The notes: generated by a model not told the origin, from the letters alone. 9,554 bases of DNA from Verrucomicrobia bacterium UBA6354 (GCA_002440145.1 DJRS01000170.1:1-9554); one strand, 5' to 3'. Counted from the stretch's first letter, positions 1 through 6,936 are shown. A program made the numbers and translations.

Positions 1-57
1 TGCGGCCCCTACCATTGGGTGGGTTGGGCCCCACCGTCGTGTAGACGCGAGTTTTAG

Positions 58-127
58 ACAGGATTGACAGGATGGACGGGATTGGCGGGACGCGCCGCGG
101 GCGTCCCGTCCGTCCCGGTCGTCCCGC
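58..127. repeat. Nonanucleotide tandem array arranged as an inverted repeat
   Basis: The left arm has four consecutive 9-base units: ACAGGATTG, ACAGGATGG, ACGGGATTG, GCGGGACGC (58-93). After a 7-base loop (94-100) the right arm (101-127) carries three units of the same family on the opposite strand: read on the minus strand they are GCGGGACGA, CCGGGACGG, ACGGGACGC. The innermost units pair perfectly over 8 bp (CGGGACGC with GCGTCCCG), and the outer units pair imperfectly, partly through G-T wobbles. From memory, degenerate ACAGGATT-type 9-mers occur between genes in several bacterial phyla; their function is not known to me. Possible roles are a terminator-like hairpin of the upstream gene, a protein binding array or a mobile repeat. 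Confidence 0.7.
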
Positions 128-193
128 GGACTTCCCTCTCTGCGCGCACTGCGCTTCCGGCTTTCGAATTATCAACCCGGGAAGGCGAAAATT

Positions 194-202
194 TGGTATA
201 AT
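194..202 (+). promoter_or_regulatory. Extended -10 promoter of the TPR/lolA-like/asmA-like/glgP unit
   Basis: A perfect TATAAT (197-202) is preceded by TGG, giving the TGnTATAAT extended -10 form. No good -35 box lies 16-18 bases upstream (174-179 reads AACCCG), which is usual for extended -10 promoters. The ATG of the first gene begins only 9 bases after the hexamer, so transcription would start at about 209-212, leaving almost no 5' leader. No Shine-Dalgarno sequence precedes that ATG. Confidence 0.7.
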
Positions 203-211
203 AGTGGACAA

Positions 212-1096
212 ATGACTAGATTGGCGTTTATTATCTGTGTTTTGGCCGCCGCGCAGTCTGCGCGCGCGGCTTGGTGGCCGTTTGGTTCCGACGAGGAAGA
301 AAAGCCGCGGCTTTCGACCCTTATGGAACCCGCGTCCGTCATGATCGACACGGCGTCCGACTATGCCGACGAGGGCAAGGTGGCGGAAGCGGTCGCCGAA
401 TACCGCAAGGCGCTCGCCGAACTGGACCGCGTGGAGGCGGAGAATCCCGAACGGGCGGCGACAAGCGAATTCGCGACGGTGCGGAACAAGCGCGCCTACG
501 TGAGCGCGGCGATCGATTCGCTTTTGATGGCCGAAGCGCGGCAAAACGCCAAGGCGGTCGCGGTCTCGGACACGCGCGCGCTGGAAGCCAAACTCGCCGC
601 GGAGAAGGCCGGCGAAAAGGCTCCCGGAACGACCGCCTCGCCCGCGAAGCCCAAACCGGGGGAGTCCTCCCGCGTGCGGGAGACGGCGGCGCGACAGGCC
701 CGGATGGACGCGCTCCACAAGGCGCTCGCGGCGAACCCGAAGGACCGCCGCGCCCGCATCGGGCTTGCGATGGAAGACATCCGGGCGCAGGAATTCGACT
801 CCGCGCTTCTGACGATAGACGAACTGTTGCAGGAAACGCCGAACGACGCGGCGGCACTCAACCTGCGCGCGGCGCTGGAGATGGAGAAAGGCGACACGGT
901 CGCGGCGGAGAAGACGCTGACGCAGACCATACAATCCCATCCGCGCAGCCACTACGGCTACTACAACATGGCGCGGCTCTTCCTGAAGACCCGTCCGGGC
1001 GAGGACGGACGGGAGTCGGCGCGGCGGTATTACGAGACGGGCCGCGAGTATGCGAACGGACCCGAAGACAAAAACCTGGAGGCTGAACTGGAATGA
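212..1096 (+). CDS. Exported TPR-repeat protein
   Basis: This 294-residue protein starts with a typical Sec signal peptide: a Lys/Arg-poor n-region with Arg3, a hydrophobic core at residues 4-14, and a likely cut after Ala-Arg-Ala at 17-19. The mature part opens with an acidic stretch, then a TPR-like helix pair (about 43-75, with Tyr-Ala-Asp-Glu-Gly and Tyr-Arg-Lys-Ala-Leu). A charged, Ala/Pro/Lys-rich linker follows (about 110-160), then about three tetratricopeptide units (roughly 165-281), where the small/large residue pattern and Asn-Pro, Thr-Pro and His-Pro turns are visible. TPR proteins act as protein-binding scaffolds; a periplasmic partner-binding role is inferred. The ATG is chosen because it sits 9 bases after the -10 box and begins the signal peptide. 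It overlaps the next gene by ATGA, so the two are translationally coupled. Exact function is unknown. Confidence 0.85.
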   Translation: MTRLAFIICVLAAAQSARAAWWPFGSDEEEKPRLSTLMEPASVMIDTASDYADEGKVAEAVAEYRKALAELDRVEAENPERAATSEFATVRNKRAYVSAAIDSLLMAEARQNAKAVAVSDTRALEAKLAAEKAGEKAPGTTASPAKPKPGESSRVRETAARQARMDALHKALAANPKDRRARIGLAMEDIRAQEFDSALLTIDELLQETPNDAAALNLRAALEMEKGDTVAAEKTLTQTIQSHPRSHYGYYNMARLFLKTRPGEDGRESARRYYETGREYANGPEDKNLEAELE

Positions 1097-1725
1097 CGGC
1101 GGCGATCCTCTGCGCGGCGCTTCTGGCGGCCGTTCCGCCCGGACCGGCGGAACCGGTCTCCCATGCGCTGCCCACGAACGCGACCGCGGCGCAAGTCGTG
1201 GCCGCCTGCCGGCGCATGATCCCCTCGAACGTCACGATAGAGGGGCATATCAATCGCCGCAGCCGCCGGGGGACGGAAGTGGCGGCCTACACCTACAGGC
1301 TGACGCGCCGGTCCGGCGAAACGCAACTTGAAGTGCGCGGCAAGGAAGGCGCCGCGGTCGAGGTCCGTCCGGGCGGGCGTCTGCTGGACACGGACGTCAC
1401 CTGGAGCGATCTGACGCTGGACTACCTGCTCTGGCCGGATTGCGCGTTCGATCCCGTGCGCGAACAGGAGTCCGTGCAGACGGTTTCCTGCCAAGTTCTC
1501 CTGCTGAAGAAGGGTCCGCGCACGGTGCGGGTGTGGATCGACCGCAAGACGGGCGCGCTGATGCAGGCGGAGGAACTCGCCGGCGACGAGGTCGTCCGGC
1601 GCATGTTCGGCACGAGCATAAAGAAGTTTGACGGCGTTTGGGCGCCCCGGACGATTGAAGTCGGCAAGCCCGGCGCGAAATACCGCACCAAGATAGTCGT
1701 GGACAAACTGGAGTTCGAATCATGA
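1093..1725 (+). CDS. LolA-like outer-membrane lipoprotein-sorting family protein
   Basis: This 210-residue protein has a short hydrophobic N-terminus (residues 2-14), probably a signal sequence though it lacks a basic n-region. The body matches the general pattern of the LolA/LolB-like half-barrel fold annotated as 'outer membrane lipoprotein-sorting protein': alternating beta strands, a central Trp-Ser-Asp-Leu-Thr element (104-108), a Val-Arg-Val-Trp-Ile-Asp strand (145-150) followed by a Gly-Ala-Leu-Met-Gln-Ala-Glu turn, and a closing Trp-Ala-Pro-Arg-Thr-Ile-Glu strand (183-189). Family members bind lipid or lipoprotein acyl chains in the periplasm; this role is inferred from fold-like features. 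A GGAGG at 1078-1082, ten bases before the ATG, supports the start. It overlaps its upstream and downstream neighbours by ATGA. The assignment is by pattern recognition; a different periplasmic beta protein is possible. Confidence 0.65.
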   Translation: MTAAILCAALLAAVPPGPAEPVSHALPTNATAAQVVAACRRMIPSNVTIEGHINRRSRRGTEVAAYTYRLTRRSGETQLEVRGKEGAAVEVRPGGRLLDTDVTWSDLTLDYLLWPDCAFDPVREQESVQTVSCQVLLLKKGPRTVRVWIDRKTGALMQAEELAGDEVVRRMFGTSIKKFDGVWAPRTIEVGKPGAKYRTKIVVDKLEFES

Positions 1726-2717
1726 AAACCGCCGCGAAAATACTGAAGATCGCCGGATGGACGCTGGCGGGGATTGCGCTGATTGCCGCGGTCCTCCTGG
1801 CCACGTTGCCGCTTTGGCTGGGACCGGCCGCGCGCCTTGCCGCGAACGCGGTCGCGCCCGGCATGACGAAAACGGACTTCCATCTGGGGCATTGCGTGTT
1901 CAATCCCTACAGCGGCCACATGGAGGCCGGGGACATGCAGCTGGCGAATCCGACGAACTTCAGCGTGAAGAACGCCGTGGAGCTGGGCTTCGCGAAGGTG
2001 GACGTCGCTCCGCTTTCGCTTGTCTCCGAGACCGTGTACGTGAAGGACATAACGGTCGACGGGCTGCGCATCCATCTGGACGCCCCCGACATGGCGAACA
2101 TCCGGCAGATCGCCGAAAACGTCTCGGGCCCGGAGAAGACGTCCGCCCCGGAAGAAGAGACGCCGGCGACCCTCGCGAAAACGGAGCCGTCCGTCCAGAC
2201 GGCCCGCCCTGCGCAGACGGACGCCGCGGACGTTCCCGGCGCGACCGGCTCCCCCGAAGCGAAAGCGGCCCCCGCCGCGCGCGCGCGCATCGTCATCGAC
2301 CGCATCCTTCTCCGGAATGTCGTGGTGCAGTACGGTTCCATCCCGATCCCGCTCCCCGAATTCGAGATTCACGACATCGGACGCGATTCCGCGACGGGCG
2401 CGGCGGAAGGCGTCACATGGGCCGAGGCGGGCTTCCTTGTCCTGCGGCAGGTCCTGGATCATGCGCAGGGGCTGGGCAAGGGCCTGCTGAAACTCGGCCG
2501 GAAAGGCGTGTCGGCGGTAGCGGACGCGACGACGAACGCGGTTTCGGCGGGGCTGGCGACTCTTACGAATCTCACCGGCGCGGCGGCCGGCGGATTGGGC
2601 GACCCGGACAAAGCCGTGCGCAAAAGCATGAAGCGCGTCATGAAGGAAACCGACAAGGCCGTCAAATTCATGAACGGGTTCCTGGACGCGCTCGCGCCGC
2701 GGACGGACAAGAAATGA
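1722..2717 (+). CDS. AsmA-like membrane-anchored envelope protein
   Basis: This 331-residue protein has a basic N-terminus and one transmembrane helix (about 12-33), leaving the rest in the periplasm. Residues 58-130 follow the pattern of bacterial AsmA-like proteins: Phe-Asn-Pro-Tyr-Ser-Gly, then an Asn-Pro-Thr-Asn-Phe segment, Val-Asp-Val-Ala-Pro-Leu-Ser-Leu (93-100), and Val-Lys-Asp-Ile-Thr-Val-Asp-Gly. A Pro/Ala/Glu-rich, probably disordered stretch (about 133-187) separates this from a second strand-rich block (189-220, with Ile-Pro-Leu-Pro-Glu-Phe-Glu-Ile-His-Asp-Ile-Gly). The C-terminal part (about 250-320) is amphipathic helix rich in Ala, Gly and Lys. AsmA-like proteins are linked to lipid transport and outer-membrane homeostasis; the role here is inferred. 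It is much shorter than TamB or full-size AsmA. GGAG at 1710-1713 lies 8 bases before the ATG, which overlaps the previous stop. Confidence 0.7.
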   Translation: MKTAAKILKIAGWTLAGIALIAAVLLATLPLWLGPAARLAANAVAPGMTKTDFHLGHCVFNPYSGHMEAGDMQLANPTNFSVKNAVELGFAKVDVAPLSLVSETVYVKDITVDGLRIHLDAPDMANIRQIAENVSGPEKTSAPEEETPATLAKTEPSVQTARPAQTDAADVPGATGSPEAKAAPAARARIVIDRILLRNVVVQYGSIPIPLPEFEIHDIGRDSATGAAEGVTWAEAGFLVLRQVLDHAQGLGKGLLKLGRKGVSAVADATTNAVSAGLATLTNLTGAAAGGLGDPDKAVRKSMKRVMKETDKAVKFMNGFLDALAPRTDKK

Positions 2718-2745
2718 CCTTTCACAACTAGAGGAGAAATCCCAC

Positions 2746-5217
2746 ATGGAAAAGAAACATACGACAGCACGCAAGAAAGATCCACGCGTCGAGATGACGG
2801 CAAACGGGCTTGCCGAGGACTATGCCTGGCATCTGCGCTACTCGCTCGCCAAGACGGAAGAACGCGCCACGCCGCACGACCAGTACATGGCGTTCGCGGA
2901 CGCCGTGCGCGACCGCATCGTCGAGCGCTGGATGAACACGCAGGATCTTTACAGCAAGAAGAACACCAAGCGCGTCTACTATTTGTCGCTCGAGTTCCTC
3001 ATGGGGCGCCTTCTCGGCAACAACGTCATCAATCTCAAGGCGGACCGCCTGTGCACGGAAGCTTTGAAACGGTACGGCATCGACTGGAACAGCCTGCGCG
3101 ACTATGAAGTGGACGCCGGGCTGGGCAACGGCGGCCTCGGACGCCTCGCGGCCTGCTATCTGGACTCGATGTCCACGCTGGATCTCGCCGGCATGGGCTA
3201 CGGCCTGCGCTACGACTACGGCATCTTCCGCCAGAAGATCGTGGACGGTTGCCAGGTCGAGGAGCCGGACGCCTGGCTCAAAAACGGCTATCCGTGGGAG
3301 ATGGTGCGCCCCGAGTACACGCAGCTCGTGTCCTTCGGCGGCCATGTCGAATGCGCGACCATCAACGGCCGCCAGCAGTGGCGTTGGGTTCCGGCCGAAC
3401 AGGTGCAGGGTCTGCCGTACGACCTGCCGATCGTGGGCTACCGGGACGCGGTGAACACGCTCCGCCTCTGGTCGGCGAAGGCCGTGGACGAGTTCAACCT
3501 CGCCGACTTCAACAAGGGCAGCTACGTGGAGGCCGTCGAAGGCAAGGTCCTGGCGGAGAACCTGACAAAGGTTCTGTACCCGAACGACAACACGATGGCG
3601 GGCAAGGAACTGCGTTTGCGCCAGCAGTACTTCTTCGTCGCCTGCTCGCTCAAGGACATCCTTCGCCGCTACCGCCGCCTGAACGACACGTGGGACGCCC
3701 TGCCGGAAAAGGTCTTCATCCACTTGAACGAGACGCATCCGGCGCTTGTCATCCCCGAACTCATGCGCATCCTGATCGACCATGAAGGGCTCGATTGGGA
3801 CAAGGCGTGGGACTTGACCCGGCGCGCGACGGGCTACACGAACCACACCATCCTGCCGGAGGCGCTCGAAAAGTGGCCGGTCTCGATGATGGAACGCCTC
3901 CTGCCGCGGCACTTGCAGATCATCTACGAAATCAACGGTCGTTTCCTGCAGCAGATTTCGTCGCTCTACCCGGGCGACATCAAGCGCCTGCAGCGCATGT
4001 CCCTCATCGACGAGACGGGAGAGCGTTACGTGCGCATGGCGAACCTCTGCCTCGTGTCGACGTCATCCGTCAACGGCGTGGCCGAGCTCCACACGGAGAT
4101 CCTGAAGAAGTCGCTCTTCAAGGACTTCTACGACCTGTGGCCGGAGCGCTTCCACAACGTCACGAACGGCATCACGCCGCGCCGCTGGCTTCTCAAGGCG
4201 AATCCGGCGCTCGCGCAGTTGATCACCGAGAAGATCGGCGAACACTGGATCACCCACCTCGACGACCTCAAGAAACTCGAGAAATTCGCCGGCGAGAAGG
4301 CGTTTCTGGAAGCCCTGGCGAAAATCAAGCGTTCGAACAAGGGCCAGCTTTCGAACTGGGCGATGAAGAATCTGGGGATCCGGCTGGATCCGGACGCCAT
4401 CTTCGACGTGCAGGTCAAGCGTCTGCACGAATACAAGCGCCAGCTGCTGCTCGTGCTCTACATCATCGTCTTCTACAATCGCCTGCTGGCCAATCCGTCC
4501 TACGACCCCGTGCCGCGCAGCTTCGTCTTCGCGGCGAAGGCGGCCCCCGGCTACTATATGGCGAAGCTCATCATCCGCCTCATCCACGGCGTCGCCAATG
4601 TCGTGAACGCGAATCCGAAGACGCGCGGCAAGCTTTCCGTCGCGTTCCTGCCGGACTACCGCGTGTCGCTCGCCGAGAAGATCATGCCCGCCGCGGACGT
4701 GTCGGAGCAGATTTCGCTCGCCGGCATGGAAGCCTCGGGCACGGGCAACATGAAATTCATGATGAACGGCGCGCTCACGCTCGGCACGTACGACGGCGCG
4801 AACGTCGAAATCAACCAGCAGGTCGGCGACGAGAACATGTTCCTCTTCGGCCTGCGCACGGAGGACGTGGCGCGCCTGCGCCCGACCTATTGCTCGCGCG
4901 ACTACTACGACGGCGACCCCGAAATCAAGGAAGCGATCGACATGATCAAGGCGAACGTCTTCTCGCTCCTGGAGCCGGGGCTCTTCGATCCGATCGTGCG
5001 CTCGCTCCTGGACTACAACGACTACTACATGCTGCTCGCCGACTTGAAGAGCTACTCGGACGCGCAGGACCGCGTGGACGCGACCTACCGCGACAGCCGC
5101 ATGTGGACGAACATGGCGCTTGTCAATATCGCGCGTTCGGGACGGTTCTCCTCGGACCGCGCGATTCTCGAATACGCGAACGACATCTGGCACGTCAAAC
5201 CCGTGCCATTCGCGTAA
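2746..5217 (+). CDS. glgP: Glycogen/starch/maltodextrin phosphorylase
   Basis: GlgP (GT35) cleaves the terminal alpha-1,4 bond of glycogen or maltodextrins with phosphate, giving glucose 1-phosphate, in the cytosol with PLP as cofactor. At 823 residues it has full family length. Landmarks in order: Gly-Leu-Gly-Asn-Gly-Gly-Leu-Gly-Arg-Leu (125-134), Leu-Tyr-Pro-Asn-Asp near 280, His-Leu-Asn-Glu-Thr-His-Pro-Ala (326-333), Thr-Asn-His-Thr (365-368), Gln-Val-Lys-Arg-Leu-His-Glu-Tyr-Lys-Arg (556-565), and the phosphorylase signature Glu-Ala-Ser-Gly-Thr-Gly-Asn-Met-Lys (662-670), in which Lys670 is the expected PLP Schiff-base lysine. No frameshift or missing catalytic motif was seen. GAGGAG at 2731-2736, nine bases before the ATG, fixes the start. 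It follows the asmA-like gene by 28 bases and may share its transcript, although an internal promoter cannot be excluded. Its last 23 bases overlap the convergent regulator gene. Confidence 0.97.
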   Translation: MEKKHTTARKKDPRVEMTANGLAEDYAWHLRYSLAKTEERATPHDQYMAFADAVRDRIVERWMNTQDLYSKKNTKRVYYLSLEFLMGRLLGNNVINLKADRLCTEALKRYGIDWNSLRDYEVDAGLGNGGLGRLAACYLDSMSTLDLAGMGYGLRYDYGIFRQKIVDGCQVEEPDAWLKNGYPWEMVRPEYTQLVSFGGHVECATINGRQQWRWVPAEQVQGLPYDLPIVGYRDAVNTLRLWSAKAVDEFNLADFNKGSYVEAVEGKVLAENLTKVLYPNDNTMAGKELRLRQQYFFVACSLKDILRRYRRLNDTWDALPEKVFIHLNETHPALVIPELMRILIDHEGLDWDKAWDLTRRATGYTNHTILPEALEKWPVSMMERLLPRHLQIIYEINGRFLQQISSLYPGDIKRLQRMSLIDETGERYVRMANLCLVSTSSVNGVAELHTEILKKSLFKDFYDLWPERFHNVTNGITPRRWLLKANPALAQLITEKIGEHWITHLDDLKKLEKFAGEKAFLEALAKIKRSNKGQLSNWAMKNLGIRLDPDAIFDVQVKRLHEYKRQLLLVLYIIVFYNRLLANPSYDPVPRSFVFAAKAAPGYYMAKLIIRLIHGVANVVNANPKTRGKLSVAFLPDYRVSLAEKIMPAADVSEQISLAGMEASGTGNMKFMMNGALTLGTYDGANVEINQQVGDENMFLFGLRTEDVARLRPTYCSRDYYDGDPEIKEAIDMIKANVFSLLEPGLFDPIVRSLLDYNDYYMLLADLKSYSDAQDRVDATYRDSRMWTNMALVNIARSGRFSSDRAILEYANDIWHVKPVPFA

Positions 5218-6574
5218 ACGCCTCCTCCAGTTGCGCGGGCGAGACGGCGGACGAGAGCGAAAGCCTCAGGAACGCCGCCTTCGCCCCGCGCGAAACGGCA
5301 AAGCGATCGGAGTGGCAGACGGCAACGCCTGCCGCTCTGTATTTTTGCTCTATCTCGGGCCCGCGTCCCGCCGTGCCCGGCAGCGGGAGCATGCGGAAAA
5401 GCCGCGTATCGTCCGGCACGGACGGCCTCCGGAACACCCTGTCGAAGAGCGCGTTCGCGGCGCGTGCGCGGCCGGCCTTCGCCACAAGAACGCGTTCCGC
5501 CGCGCCGGAGAGGATGAGTTCGCTGACGATCTCGGCGTCCAGGGCGCTGGCCTTGATCGACGTATGGTGCAATCCGGCGAGGACGCGTCCGCCCAACGTC
5601 TCCGGGAAGGCGACGAACGCCACGCGCAGTCCGGGCGACAGGAAGCGTGTCGAACCGGCATAGTGCACCGTGTTCTCCGGCAGTCGCGCAAAAAGCGAGC
5701 GGCGTCCGGCCGCGGCGGCGTCCAGCGTCGCGCTGTCTTCGAGGACAATCAGGTCGTGCCGCGCGCAAACCGCGGCGATTTCGTCGCGCCGCGCGTCGTC
5801 CAGCGTGACGGTTGTCGGGTTCGCGCATTCGGGCATGAGAAACACGCCGCGCAAGCCGCCTCCCCGCGCGGCTTCGTCCAGCGCTTCGGGGTCCATCCCG
5901 CGCGCGTCGCCCGGTATGGGCAACAGCCGCACGTGCGCGAGCCGGGCGAGATGGATGAGGTTCGCGTAGGTGAACGGGTCCGTCGCCAGCGTATCCCCGA
6001 CCGAAAAGACGGAGAGGAGCGTCGCTGCGAGCGCGCTCTGCACGCCCGGAAAAACGGCCACTTGCCCGACCGGGACGTTTATCCCCCGTTGCGCGAGCCA
6101 CATCTGGCCGGCCCGCCGATGGCGCGGCGCGCCCTCGCGATGGCCATACGAGAAGAGCGTGCGCGCGCTCTCGCGCGAGAGGACTTCTCGCGCGGCCGCG
6201 ACGATTTCCTCGCCTCCCACGGCCGGGAAAGCCTGGACGACGCCAAGATCGATTGTCTCCGCCGACATCGGGCGGACAGGTTCCTCGCCGCGCGCCGCGA
6301 CAAACGTGCCGCGCCCGACGACTCCGTATATCAGATTTTTCGCGCGGCACAAATCGTACGCGCGCGTAAGCGTCGTGAAATTGACGTCAAGATAGTCGGC
6401 GAGCTCGCGCTGCGGCGGCAGCTTCGTCCCCGGAGGCAGTCGCCCGGATGCAATATCGGCCTCAAGCGCCGCGGCCAAGGCAAGATAGAGCGGTCCCTTC
6501 GGCAATGGGGCTTCGTTCCGGCGCCAGGGCGGAATCCAACTGAGCGGATAATTCTCGAATGAGTTGACAGGCAT
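5195..6574 (-). CDS. MocR-type GntR/aminotransferase-fold transcriptional regulator with a substituted PLP lysine
   Basis: This 459-residue protein has an N-terminal GntR winged helix-turn-helix (about 28-93; Leu-Pro-Pro-Gln-Arg-Glu-Leu-Ala near 52-59, Val-Gly-Arg-Gly-Thr-Phe-Val near 86-92) fused to a type I aminotransferase-like domain (about 108-459). Such MocR proteins sense amines or PLP-linked metabolites. Visible fold-type I landmarks: Gly-Val-Gln-Ser-Ala-Leu (177-182), Asn-Pro-Thr-Thr (252-255), Glu-Asp (279-280, Asp for the pyridine nitrogen) and Arg437, the likely carboxylate-binding Arg. Where Ser-x-Lys-x-Leu-x-Pro-Gly-Leu-Arg is expected, it reads Ser-Thr-Arg-Phe-Leu-Ser-Pro-Gly-Leu-Arg: Arg310 (codon 5647-5645) replaces the PLP lysine, and Thr283 stands at the usual Tyr. 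The ATG at 6574 is preferred over an in-frame TTG at 6640 because the promoter lies between them. Effector and targets are unknown. Confidence 0.85.
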   Translation of the reverse strand: MPVNSFENYPLSWIPPWRRNEAPLPKGPLYLALAAALEADIASGRLPPGTKLPPQRELADYLDVNFTTLTRAYDLCRAKNLIYGVVGRGTFVAARGEEPVRPMSAETIDLGVVQAFPAVGGEEIVAAAREVLSRESARTLFSYGHREGAPRHRRAGQMWLAQRGINVPVGQVAVFPGVQSALAATLLSVFSVGDTLATDPFTYANLIHLARLAHVRLLPIPGDARGMDPEALDEAARGGGLRGVFLMPECANPTTVTLDDARRDEIAAVCARHDLIVLEDSATLDAAAAGRRSLFARLPENTVHYAGSTRFLSPGLRVAFVAFPETLGGRVLAGLHHTSIKASALDAEIVSELILSGAAERVLVAKAGRARAANALFDRVFRRPSVPDDTRLFRMLPLPGTAGRGPEIEQKYRAAGVAVCHSDRFAVSRGAKAAFLRLSLSSAVSPAQLEEAFTRMARV

Positions 6575-6580
6575 GGCGCT

Positions 6581-6609
6581 ATTATAGCAAAAATACCTCG
6601 CCGCGTGAA
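6581..6609 (-). promoter_or_regulatory. Promoter of the MocR-type regulator
   Basis: Read on the minus strand: TTCACG (a 4/6 match to TTGACA), a 17-base spacer, then a perfect TATAAT (6586-6581) preceded by TGC, giving an extended -10 element. The ATG at 6574 is only 6 bases downstream of the hexamer, so the predicted start of transcription falls on or next to the start codon. No Shine-Dalgarno site fits between. A leaderless mRNA is therefore predicted. Confidence 0.72.
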
Positions 6610-6649
6610 TCTCGCCTCCATGGGTCCGAAAAGTATGCAACAGGGCGAG
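6597..6649. promoter_or_regulatory. Candidate operator: three GGCGAG copies
   Basis: On the minus strand GGCGAG occurs at 6602-6597 (between the -35 and -10 boxes) and again 14 bases upstream at 6616-6611 as GGCGAGA. A third copy lies on the plus strand at 6644-6649 (GGCGAGA), making a 7-bp inverted repeat with the second. Direct repeats near their own promoter are usual for MocR regulators such as GabR and PdxR, so self-regulation is a reasonable guess, but short GC-rich repeats can occur by chance in this DNA. Confidence 0.35.
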
Positions 6650-6862
6650 ACGCTCGGGACAGGTCGTTCAGCGGGGCGGAGAACGGGAGCCCGAAAGCCC
6701 CTCCCCAGAGGCCGGTGCCCGGTTTTGAGTGCGGAAGCACGCCGTCCACGCCTGATCGCGCACGTTTTCCGTGCGTACGGCACCCTACGGCGGCTGTTTC
6801 CGCCCGATATCGCCAGCCAAACGATTCTGTGCGCACCTAAAGCGGCAATCCAACGGCATTAG

Positions 6863-6888
6863 ACGCGAAAGAACAAGATAGTTCGCGT
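6863..6888. repeat. Hairpin with 7-bp stem in AT-rich DNA
   Basis: ACGCGAA (6863-6869) and TTCGCGT (6882-6888) are perfectly complementary around a 12-base loop. On the plus strand a short T4 run follows (6888-6891), so it resembles a weak intrinsic terminator, but no plus-strand gene is visible upstream. On the minus strand no T-run follows, which makes it a poor terminator for the large gene to the right. Confidence 0.45.
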
Positions 6889-6936
6889 TTTCGATTGAAA
6901 TAAACTGCAAAACACCGAGATATAGCCTAAAAACAC

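Larger units (their letters stand above)
1..211. other. Leader region before the operon
   Basis: No supported gene. From left to right it holds a GC-rich hairpin (18-35: GGTGGG, a 6-base loop, CCCACC) without a following T-run, a 9-base-period inverted repeat array (58-127), an AT-richer stretch, and an extended -10 promoter at 194-202. A minus-strand ATG at 15-13 would start a gene leaving the window on the left, which would make this a divergent intergenic region, but only five codons are visible and that cannot be tested here. Confidence 0.6.

Noticed and set aside
1711..1720. GTTCGAAT resembling a tRNA T-loop
   Set aside because: It lies in the 3' end of the LolA-like coding sequence and no tRNA arms or acceptor stem surround it.
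1422..2774. Long minus-strand open frame of 450 codons antisense to the LolA-like and AsmA-like genes
   Set aside because: Arg/Val/His-rich composition without a domain, and it lies opposite well-supported genes; it is a shadow produced by high GC content.
2728..3912. Minus-strand open frame of 394 codons opposite glgP
   Set aside because: Antisense shadow of a clear family protein, with low-complexity Val/His/Arg content and no motif.
4063..5193. Minus-strand open frame of 376 codons opposite glgP
   Set aside because: Again a shadow: Val/Arg/His/Asp-rich with no recognisable fold.
3795..5663. Plus-strand open frame of 622 codons in another frame of glgP and running into the regulator
   Set aside because: Arg/Pro/Gly/His-rich translation and crossing two genes of opposite strand; not a real protein.
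5120..6562. Plus-strand open frame of 480 codons opposite the MocR-type gene
   Set aside because: Arg-rich antisense translation; the minus strand encodes a full GntR/aminotransferase-like protein.
6575..6640. Longer form of the regulator starting at 6640
   Set aside because: That start is TTG, and the added 22 codons contain the -10 promoter and no conserved residues; the ATG at 6574 fits better.
6605..6862. Small plus-strand open frame of 85 codons in the intergenic region, and overlapping minus-strand frames
   Set aside because: No ribosome site, no domain, Arg-rich composition, and overlapping equally good frames on the other strand.
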